Origin: Gemmatimonadota bacterium
Lineage (GTDB): Bacteria; Latescibacterota; UBA2968; UBA8231
Length of the DNA stretch: 6,414 bases
NCBI GenBank assembly: GCA_009845645.1
Contig: VXZF01000723.1
Coordinates: forward strand, 1 to 6,414
Direction: 5' to 3'
Position 1 is the first letter of the stretch. Each line of letters starts with the position of its first letter. The notes beneath the pieces are model-generated. The model was not told the DNA's origin. It did not search any database and saw only the letters and a program-made list of their open reading frames with translations. Below, one piece after another: positions 1 to 4,662 of this stretch. The position numbers and the translations under genes are program-made.

Positions 1-695
1 GAGAATGGGAGGCTGAATGCACGTGGGGTTATCTCGGGTGGGACTGCACCAGCGTCAAGCACTTGCGCCTCGGATTTTACACGGGCGACCTCTTCACCAA
101 GGAGCCGACGGTGGAAGACGATGTGCTGCCTGTGCTCGCGCTGCTCGAAGAAGTTGCGCCCGATGTGGTTAGCGTGGCGCTGGACCCGGAGGCCAGCGGC
201 CCGGACACGCACTACAAGGTGTTGCAGGCCGTCACCGAGGCCCTGCGCCGCTACGAGCGGCAGCGCAAAGACGCGCCCATCAAGGTTTGGGGTTATCGCA
301 ATGTGTGGTACCGCTTCGATCCGAGTGAGGCCAACATTTTCGTGCCGGTCTCGCTCAACATGCTCTCGGTGATGCAGAGCGCGTTTATGAGCAATTTTAT
401 CTCTCAGCGCGACGCTTCGTTCCCCAGCTACGAACACGACGGCCCGTTCTCGGAGCTGGCGCGCCGGGTGCAGGTGGAGCAGTATCAAAAAATCAAAACG
501 TGTCTCGGCCGCGAGTGGTTTCAAGAGCACCCCAGCCCCTTGATTCGCGCTACGCGGGGCTTGGTGTTTCTCAGAGAGATGGACTTAGCCGAGTTGTACG
601 AGCGCAGCCGAGTGCTCAAACAGGCGACTGAGCAGTCCGGCCACAGTGGCCGTCCGACCGCAGAATTGCGGTCGCTTGTGGCCGCAAATCAATAA
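1..695 (+). CDS. Glucosamine-6-phosphate deaminase-like protein with PIG-L/LmbE domain, C-terminal part (5' truncated)
   Basis: The frame is open from base 3 to the TAA at 693-695, so 230 codons of a longer gene are visible. The TTG at base 63 is internal, because sensible protein sequence (for example WGYLGWDC) precedes it. The visible part matches, from memory, the C-terminal PIG-L (LmbE-like deacetylase) region of the roughly 650-residue NagB-like proteins of Bacteroidota. Landmarks are a GPDTHYKVLQ segment (the conserved His region of PIG-L), then VWGYRNVWYRF, NIFVPVSLN, SFPSYEHDGPF, QVEQYQKIKTCLGREWF and IRATRGLVF. The family is annotated as glucosamine-6-phosphate deaminase (amino-sugar catabolism, cytoplasmic). 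The N-terminal deaminase domain and the usual metal-binding motif lie outside the window, so the catalytic role cannot be confirmed here. The ferritin gene follows after 14 nt and is probably co-transcribed. Confidence 0.8.
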   Translation, partial: EWEAECTWGYLGWDCTSVKHLRLGFYTGDLFTKEPTVEDDVLPVLALLEEVAPDVVSVALDPEASGPDTHYKVLQAVTEALRRYERQRKDAPIKVWGYRNVWYRFDPSEANIFVPVSLNMLSVMQSAFMSNFISQRDASFPSYEHDGPFSELARRVQVEQYQKIKTCLGREWFQEHPSPLIRATRGLVFLREMDLAELYERSRVLKQATEQSGHSGRPTAELRSLVAANQ

Positions 696-697
696 TC

Positions 698-706
698 AAG
701 GAGGAG
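698..706 (+). promoter_or_regulatory. Strong ribosome binding site of the ferritin gene
   Basis: AAGGAGGAG lies directly after the TAA of the preceding gene and just before the ATG at 710. It is a near-perfect Shine-Dalgarno sequence and fixes the ferritin start. It also shows that this genome uses Shine-Dalgarno sites, which makes their weakness at two RM genes notable. Confidence 0.85.
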
Positions 707-709
707 AAA

Positions 710-1213
710 ATGCTTAACGAAAAATTGCAGCAGGCACTCAACGATCAACTCAATTACGAGTTTTCCTCAGCCTATACGTACCTGTCGTTAGCGGCTTATT
801 TCGAGGACCTTGAGCTCAATGGTTTTGCCCACTGGATGAAGATCCAATACCAAGAGGAGTTGATGCACGCGGAAAGGGTCTATGCCTTCATCAACGACCG
901 CGACGGCCGCGTGCGCCTGCAGGCCATAGCTGAGCCACACATCGAGTGGGACTCGCCGCTGGACGCCTTCAAATTCGCCCTAGAAGGCGAGCGGGCTTTG
1001 AGCAAGCGAATCTACGAGGTAGTAAATGAGGCCCTCGCCGAGGGCGACCACGCCACGCATACCTTTATGCAATGGTTCGTCAACGAGCAGGTGGAGGAGG
1101 AGGCCATCGTCCGCAATATCGTCAGCGACATGGAGCTGATTATCGAAAGCCGCGACGGCCTCTTTTTGATGGATCGGGATCTGGCGGGCAGGAGGCCGCA
1201 GGGCGAGGAGTAA
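710..1213 (+). CDS. ftnA: Bacterial non-heme ferritin (FtnA type)
   Basis: A complete 167-residue protein of normal length for bacterial ferritin. It forms 24-subunit cytoplasmic shells that oxidise Fe(II) and store ferric mineral. The ferroxidase ligands known from E. coli FtnA are visible at matching positions: Glu17, Glu50 and His53 (in the QEELMHAER helix), Glu94, Gln127, Glu129 and Glu130 (in NEQVEEE). The four-helix-bundle pattern is clear, beginning LNDQLNYEFSSAYTYLSLA. There are no haem-binding features that would suggest bacterioferritin. The start is the ATG preceded by AAGGAGGAG. The gene sits 14 nt after the amino-sugar gene and is probably translated from the same transcript. It converges on the putative endonuclease gene with 46 nt between the two stop codons. 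The last residues (AGRRPQGEE) are an ordinary variable tail. I see no iron-regulatory site in the window. Confidence 0.93.
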   Translation: MLNEKLQQALNDQLNYEFSSAYTYLSLAAYFEDLELNGFAHWMKIQYQEELMHAERVYAFINDRDGRVRLQAIAEPHIEWDSPLDAFKFALEGERALSKRIYEVVNEALAEGDHATHTFMQWFVNEQVEEEAIVRNIVSDMELIIESRDGLFLMDRDLAGRRPQGEE

Positions 1214-1259
1214 ATTTCAGGCGCGTTGGAGGGATTTCCAGCGGTAAGGACAGGATCGA

Positions 1260-2144
1260 TTACCCCTGAATGTCGAAGAGTTGCTGGTTACTTATAGTAC
1301 GCGATTTATACGTGGCAACCCAACCTTCTACGATCTCCGGCAGTCGCTCAACTGTCTCGTAGCCGAAAAGCACTTCATCTACATAGCCCATGTGAAGCAT
1401 GTCGATGATCCTGCAAAGGTATGATCTCCCCAAGTCCCACCACGTACCGTAGGCGTCCACTATCAAAAGATGCTGAACGTCAACCCCTAGATTCTCACGA
1501 GCCTCCGCAATCTCGTATCCATCAAGCAGGGTTTCATAGACTCCGTCTGCAACTCGGCTGCCGAACGTGGTTGTGTAGTAGTATTCCTTGATCTCCCACG
1601 CAGCGATCGGATTGACTGTCCTAGGGAAGCAGCCATCGAGGCGGCGGGATAGGGTACGGGCTGGCTTTGCTCCTTGCGTCAGTGTAGTGAGTCGTCTAGG
1701 ATCGTAGTCACAAGGCAGACCTTTGATCCCGGCCTCGACGAGCATATTCACGATACACGTCAAGAAGTTGTGCGCCTTCTTGGAACCCGTCTGCTTGTTC
1801 ATTGGCAGCGGACAGTTTGGTGCGAGCTGTGATCGGAGTTGCTCGAACGTGTCGCGAGCCCGGTTGGCATCCATCAGCCGTGGTTCGACGTATGTATTCA
1901 GGACCTCAGCACGGTGTTTGAAATAGTCTTGGAGTTGCTCCGCGAATGCAGTAATATTTCCTTTTTGATCGGCCAAATGCTCCCACTCCAATCCAAGAGT
2001 CTCCATAACATGGAGCATGTCGCCTAGCGAATAGACACGAATCTTCTTCGTGGGCTTCTCAGTATAGCGCATTGTCTCACTGATGGATCGCACGTTTGCA
2101 CAGAAAACGGGATCCAAGCCGATGAATCGAGCGTCTGCCTTCAA
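1260..2144 (-). CDS. Putative Type II restriction endonuclease of the RM module
   Basis: A 294-residue soluble protein that I do not recognise by homology. It starts at TTG (2144-2142), which overlaps the TGA of the HTH gene in the tetranucleotide TTGA and is preceded by AAAGGAG with a 5-nt spacer, so the unusual start is well supported. There is no signal peptide or membrane segment. Residues 45-105 are mostly helical and charged. Around residues 168-200 the chain reads RRLDGC...WEIKEYYYTTTFGSR, giving a possible PD-(D/E)XK-type site of Asp170, Glu184 and Lys186; Glu203 and nearby acids are other candidates. A hydrophobic strand (LLIVDAYG, 226-233) and a helix (YLCRIIDMLHMGYVDEVLFG) follow. 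Its place, co-translated with a controller-like HTH gene and divergent from an adenine methyltransferase, is what makes an endonuclease the best call. Other possibilities are an accessory protein or a different defence effector. Confidence 0.6.
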   Translation of the reverse strand: MKADARFIGLDPVFCANVRSISETMRYTEKPTKKIRVYSLGDMLHVMETLGLEWEHLADQKGNITAFAEQLQDYFKHRAEVLNTYVEPRLMDANRARDTFEQLRSQLAPNCPLPMNKQTGSKKAHNFLTCIVNMLVEAGIKGLPCDYDPRRLTTLTQGAKPARTLSRRLDGCFPRTVNPIAAWEIKEYYYTTTFGSRVADGVYETLLDGYEIAEARENLGVDVQHLLIVDAYGTWWDLGRSYLCRIIDMLHMGYVDEVLFGYETVERLPEIVEGWVATYKSRTISNQQLFDIQG

Positions 2145-2404
2145 TTCGTCTCCTTTACCTCATTGAGGTTCCGTTCAAACAACGCAATCACATGCCCAAG
2201 CGAGCACTCTAGGGCAACACATATTCTGCGCAATTCGACGATGTCAATGCGACGCTCGCCGGATTCGACCTTGCTGACAAATGACTGAGGTACCCCCAAA
2301 CGTGTCGCCAATTCAGTCTGACTTACCCCGGCCTCCTTGCGAATCGCTCGGAGTAATGAACGCAAGGCTACATATTCGCGGTTTCGTTCTTTCTGCTCCT
2401 CCAT
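2141..2404 (-). CDS. XRE-family HTH regulator, probable RM controller (C) protein
   Basis: An 87-residue protein with a single HTH_3/XRE DNA-binding domain spanning about residues 13-75. The core reads IRKEAGVSQTELATRLG, with a likely recognition helix around residues 40-48 (QSFVSKVES), then GERRIDIVELRRICVALE. Size and fold match the C proteins of Type II RM systems, which dimerise on inverted repeats, activate their own C-R operon with delay and repress the methyltransferase. It overlaps the downstream endonuclease gene by 4 nt (TTGA). The ATG at 2404 is the first start after an in-frame TGA, and no clear Shine-Dalgarno precedes it, unlike neighbouring genes. Leaderless or poorly initiated C transcripts are known in several RM systems. 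The likely operator is the inverted repeat at 2466-2484. It could instead be an unrelated XRE repressor, but the context argues for a controller. Confidence 0.8.
   Translation of the reverse strand: MEEQKERNREYVALRSLLRAIRKEAGVSQTELATRLGVPQSFVSKVESGERRIDIVELRRICVALECSLGHVIALFERNLNEVKETN
2150..2156 (-). promoter_or_regulatory. Ribosome binding site for the TTG start of the endonuclease gene
   Basis: On the minus strand AAAGGAG lies inside the last codons of the HTH gene, 5 nt before the TTG at 2144. It supports the TTG start and translational coupling to the HTH gene. Confidence 0.7.
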
Positions 2405-2439
2405 CGCGTTGGCTCATCGAGTTAGTAGTAGCAATTTTC

Positions 2440-2466
2440 TTGATAGGGTGGTATTCACCTTGACAA
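2440..2466 (-). promoter_or_regulatory. Weak candidate promoter for the HTH-endonuclease operon
   Basis: On the minus strand TTGTCA (2466-2461) is followed after 15 nt by TATCAA (2445-2440). The spacer is short and the -10 is poor, as expected for a promoter that needs an activator. The -35 overlaps that of the divergent methyltransferase promoter. This is only a candidate, with no other good -35/-10 pair seen in the gap. Confidence 0.3.
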
Positions 2467-2487
2467 TATCCCAAAATAGGATATATT
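2460..2487 (+). promoter_or_regulatory. Promoter of the methyltransferase gene
   Basis: TTGACA at 2460-2465 and TATATT at 2482-2487 are separated by 16 nt, close to the sigma-70 consensus. The same stretch also fits the Bacteroidota pattern: TTG near -33, then TATATTTA, which resembles TAnnTTTG, about 19 nt later. Transcription would begin near 2494, leaving a leader of about 30 nt before the ATG at 2526. Confidence 0.65.
2466..2484. promoter_or_regulatory. Inverted-repeat operator candidate in the methyltransferase promoter
   Basis: ATATCC (2466-2471) and GGATAT (2479-2484) are perfect inverted copies separated by 7 nt (CAAAATA). The repeat fills the spacer between the -35 and -10 hexamers and covers half of the -10, so a dimer bound here would block the methyltransferase promoter. 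It sits in the only long intergenic gap of the module, next to the gene for a small HTH protein, which is the natural candidate ligand. Binding itself is inferred. Confidence 0.55.
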
Positions 2488-2520
2488 TACCGTCCATCCC
2501 TTTACCTTTTGGAAGACGGC

Positions 2521-2531
2521 AGTAGATGCAG
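2521..2531 (+). repeat. 11-bp direct repeat, copy 1 (at the methyltransferase start codon)
   Basis: AGTAGATGCAG occurs here, including the ATG of the methyltransferase gene and the TAG immediately before it. It recurs exactly at 3438-3448, just after the stop codon of the same gene. The copies differ immediately outside the 11 bases on both sides. Confidence 0.5.
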
Positions 2532-3434
2532 TTGGGGTTATTCCACAAAGCAGTCGGTCAAGTGAGCCGCTCGCACCCATTCAAGACGCAACTCCTGAAG
2601 TGGGTCGGAAACAAGCAACGGTTCGCACATGAGATAATCGGGTATTTTCCGAATCAGTTTGGCACCTATTTTGAGCCGTTTCTCGGTACGGGTAGTGTCC
2701 TTGCGACGCTAGCTCCAGGGGATGCAGTGGCCTCCGACGCGCTTGCCCCTTTGATCGGGATCTTCGAAGCACTCAAGAGTGATCCTGAACGCCTGAAGCA
2801 GTGGTACAAGACGCGATGGTATCGCTGTGCCGAAAATAAAAAGGTTGAAGGCTACGAGGCCATTAAAGCGTCTTACAATAGGAATCCGAATGCAGCGGAC
2901 CTTGTTTTTCTCAGCCGCGCGTGCTACGGTGGTGTCGTCCGCTTCACAACAAACGGCCACATGAGCACTCCCTGCGGTGTTCACGCTCCCATCACCCCCG
3001 ACTCCTTTTCGGCGAGGGTGGACCTTTGGAGACCTAGAGTTCGAAACACCCAGTTCCTTAATTTAGACTTTGAAGAAGCTATGGAGCAAGCCAGACCGGG
3101 CGACCTAGTCTACTGCGATCCTCCATACCGACATACCCAGGCCATCCTCTACGGTGCTCAGACATTCACCCTTGAGCGTCTTCTAAGGGCTATCGAGAGA
3201 TGCAAACATAGATCAGTCTATGTTGCTCTCTCCATCGATGGATCTAAGAAGACCGGAGCGCAAAAATGTGCATTACCTATACCTGAAGGTCTCTTTGAAC
3301 AGGAGGCTTTTGTCAACTGCGGCCGCTCTATGCTCCGACGCTTTCAGATGTCTGGCCAGACACTCGAGTCGGAAGTCGTGGAGGACCGACTTTTGCTAAC
3401 ATATTCAGTAATGCGAAGGCAAGAGGCGTCTTGA
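2526..3434 (+). CDS. Dam-like adenine-N6 DNA methyltransferase (D12 class, alpha group) of a Type II RM system
   Basis: A complete 302-residue protein of usual length for the Dam/D12 family, which transfers a methyl group from S-adenosylmethionine to adenine N6 in a specific DNA site. The motifs run in alpha-class order. Motif X is LLKWVGNKQRF (residues 23-33). Motif I, the AdoMet site, is FEPFLGTGS (49-57). An acidic motif II residue is Asp71 in SDALAPL. A Dam-type segment FLSRACYGGVVRF leads to STPCG (128-151). The catalytic motif IV is DPPY (198-201) preceded by GDLVYC. The start is the ATG at 2526, directly after an in-frame TAG, with only a weak GGAAG 10 nt upstream. It is divergent from the HTH-endonuclease pair, whose activity it would protect against. 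The recognition site cannot be read from sequence. Its 3' end abuts, and probably overlaps, a vapC remnant. Confidence 0.92.
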   Translation: MQLGLFHKAVGQVSRSHPFKTQLLKWVGNKQRFAHEIIGYFPNQFGTYFEPFLGTGSVLATLAPGDAVASDALAPLIGIFEALKSDPERLKQWYKTRWYRCAENKKVEGYEAIKASYNRNPNAADLVFLSRACYGGVVRFTTNGHMSTPCGVHAPITPDSFSARVDLWRPRVRNTQFLNLDFEEAMEQARPGDLVYCDPPYRHTQAILYGAQTFTLERLLRAIERCKHRSVYVALSIDGSKKTGAQKCALPIPEGLFEQEAFVNCGRSMLRRFQMSGQTLESEVVEDRLLLTYSVMRRQEAS

Positions 3435-3477
3435 TGAAGTAGATGCAGGTATCGGTGTCGAGCAGGAAATCGATCAC
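3430..3477 (-). pseudogene. vapC: vapC toxin remnant (first 16 codons only)
   Basis: On the minus strand a GTG at 3477 overlaps the vapB stop codon as GTGA, the usual vapBC coupling, and an AGGAGAG lies about 10 nt upstream. It encodes MIDFLLDTDTCIYFIK, a typical N-terminus of PIN-domain VapC ribonucleases, with the first active-site acid (Asp7 in LLDTD). Similarity stops at or near codon 16. From there the frame runs antisense through the methyltransferase 3' end to a TAG at 3328-3330, which would give a 49-codon chimera lacking the other PIN-domain acids. The toxin is therefore broken. I found no vapC 3' part on the other side of the RM module (1214-1259). The family call is from memory of VapC N-termini. 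Confidence 0.8.
3438..3448 (+). repeat. 11-bp direct repeat, copy 2 (just after the methyltransferase stop codon)
   Basis: AGTAGATGCAG, identical to 2521-2531. This copy lies within the vapC remnant, where on the minus strand it spans the conserved Cys-Ile-Tyr codons. See the entry for the first copy. Confidence 0.5.
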
Positions 3478-3701
3478 AGAGACGCTCTCTCCTGCTGGTT
3501 GGGCTGGTTTCTTTCGTTCATAAAATCGCTGGAGAATCGGTCTAGGCTATCCACGAGCGAGGTCCAGGGGGATTCCTTGGGCAAGAGCATGACAATGCCT
3601 TGGTATTTCTTGATATAGACATCGTCTCCGCTGAAACGAAACTCCTTCGGCAGCCTCACCGCTTGGCTGCGCCCGACGTTGAACAGTTTCGCCGTCTGCA
3701 T
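3474..3701 (-). CDS. vapB: VapB antitoxin (AbrB/SpoVT-like swapped-hairpin domain), orphaned
   Basis: An intact 75-residue protein of normal length for VapB. The N-terminal AbrB-type domain reads MQTAKLFNVGRSQAVRLPKE, then FRFSGDDVYIKK and VMLLPKE; this part dimerises and binds the operator. The C-terminal part (PWTSLVDSLDRFSSDFM, then NQPNQQER) is the segment that normally wraps around and inhibits the VapC ribonuclease. The ATG at 3701 has GAGGT 6 nt upstream. The gene lies 17 nt after the stop of the DUF4249 gene on the same strand, so any promoter of its own must be inside the end of that gene, or it is read through from the receptor operon. Its partner toxin is cut down to about 16 codons, so it has no local target. 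It could still neutralise a related toxin elsewhere or repress related operators. Confidence 0.9.
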   Translation of the reverse strand: MQTAKLFNVGRSQAVRLPKEFRFSGDDVYIKKYQGIVMLLPKESPWTSLVDSLDRFSSDFMNERNQPNQQERASL

Positions 3702-3717
3702 AGATGTACCTCGCTAG

Positions 3718-4650
3718 TCAATCAGACGATTCGGCTGGTCGCGGCAGGACGACAAATCCCACTGAATCCACTGACGCCGACACAAATAGCCCGATGCCTC
3801 CCTCTACCTGAAAGAACGGCCGCTCGAAATTTTCGCCGGCCAGCCCCCCAAAGCCGCCCTGTTCCTGCTGGTCGGGGCTAGAGCGGGCGTACTCGAACCA
3901 GTTGTGATCGACTGCGTACACCTTTATTAGAGAACGCCCAGTATAAACCACGGCGAACCACGGCCAGCGCACGATTCCGTCGCTGGCGGCGAAGGGCGGC
4001 GATTGGTTGGCTCGCAAGTCTTCCGGGGTCCGGTCGTATATCTCTGGGAAATCCTCGTAGAGCAATTGCGCGTCCTCTTCTAAGGTGAAGAGCGCCGCTT
4101 GGTAGGCTTCCCCCGCCTTTTCCAAGTGGAGTTCGATTATGCCCTCCAGATGAGTAAGCTGATTTTCCGGTGCCGTGTACACCTCGTCCCCCACTTCGGC
4201 AAATGACTTGAGAGTTCGCATGATTTCTTCGGTGTCTTCGTCCAATAAAACCGCTTGGAGCACCTGCAGTCGCTCGGGCGTGGTGGTGCTCGCCCGGATC
4301 GTCTTGCCCTCGACTTCTACTTCTAGCCGGTACTCGGTCAGGGGTTCCACTTGGGGGGACTCTGATGGTGGCAGATAGCGGCCGGGTGTAGCCGGGTCGG
4401 GTGCGTAATCGAAGATCTGGTCCCCTTGGAAGACGCGCACTTGGGCGTCAAGTACCCCCGCCGCATCCTGACTGTAGAATTGGCCGGGAGGCAAGGTGCG
4501 GCGCACGAACAATTCGGGCAGGGTCTGATCAACTAGCAGAATCCCGTCCACCACCAACGCGCTGCCTTCTTCTACCGAGCCGAAGAGATCGCCTGGCTGG
4601 CGCTCGGCAGCGCAAGCCGTCAGGCACAGGATGATAAAAACGTAGCGCAC
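3718..4650 (-). CDS. DUF4249-like outer-membrane lipoprotein
   Basis: A 310-residue protein with a very short lipoprotein signal (MRYVFIILCLTAC): a hydrophobic stretch ending in the lipobox LTAC, with Cys13 as the lipidation site. No acidic surface-export motif follows the Cys. The body is beta-rich, with an N-terminal region (ALVVDGILL...VRVFQGDQIFDYAP, then YRLEVEVEGKTIRASTTTP) and an ending GGIGLFVSASVDSVGFVV. Both resemble DUF4249 proteins, which in Bacteroidota are often encoded beside TonB-dependent receptors and are thought to be accessory surface lipoproteins; the substrate is unknown. The start is GTG at 4650, set by AAGGAG 6 nt upstream, which overlaps the stop of the receptor gene. 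The two stop/start codons are 10 nt apart, so they form an operon with coupled translation. The family call is by recall of overall pattern, with moderate certainty. Confidence 0.75.
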   Translation of the reverse strand: MRYVFIILCLTACAAERQPGDLFGSVEEGSALVVDGILLVDQTLPELFVRRTLPPGQFYSQDAAGVLDAQVRVFQGDQIFDYAPDPATPGRYLPPSESPQVEPLTEYRLEVEVEGKTIRASTTTPERLQVLQAVLLDEDTEEIMRTLKSFAEVGDEVYTAPENQLTHLEGIIELHLEKAGEAYQAALFTLEEDAQLLYEDFPEIYDRTPEDLRANQSPPFAASDGIVRWPWFAVVYTGRSLIKVYAVDHNWFEYARSSPDQQEQGGFGGLAGENFERPFFQVEGGIGLFVSASVDSVGFVVLPRPAESSD

Positions 4651-4656
4651 GATTTT

Positions 4657-4662
4657 CTCCTT
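4657..4662 (-). promoter_or_regulatory. Ribosome binding site of the lipoprotein gene, overlapping the receptor stop codon
   Basis: On the minus strand TTTTAAGGAGAAAATCGTG contains the receptor stop TAA, the AAGGAG and, 6 nt later, the GTG start of the lipoprotein gene. It decides in favour of the GTG start and points to translational coupling. Confidence 0.75.

Noticed and set aside
63..65. TTG as the start of the first gene
   Set aside because: The frame is open to the left edge and the upstream codons continue the family-like sequence, so this is an internal codon of a truncated gene.
1214..1270. Bidirectional terminator between the converging ferritin and endonuclease genes
   Set aside because: Only weak pairings exist (TGGA/TCCA around 1227-1240; TTCAGG 1216-1221 with CCTGAA 1265-1270 over a 43-nt loop) and no T-run follows, so no terminator can be claimed.
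2709..2984. Minus-strand open frame inside the methyltransferase gene
   Set aside because: It lies opposite conserved methyltransferase motifs; its sequence looks like a chance reading of the complementary strand.
3328..3477. The 49-codon vapC-antisense chimera as a functional small toxin
   Set aside because: Only the first PIN-domain acid is present and the rest is antisense methyltransferase sequence, so ribonuclease activity is not credible.
3600..3881. Plus-strand open frame across vapB and the end of the lipoprotein gene
   Set aside because: It lies opposite two well-supported genes and its protein has no recognisable features.
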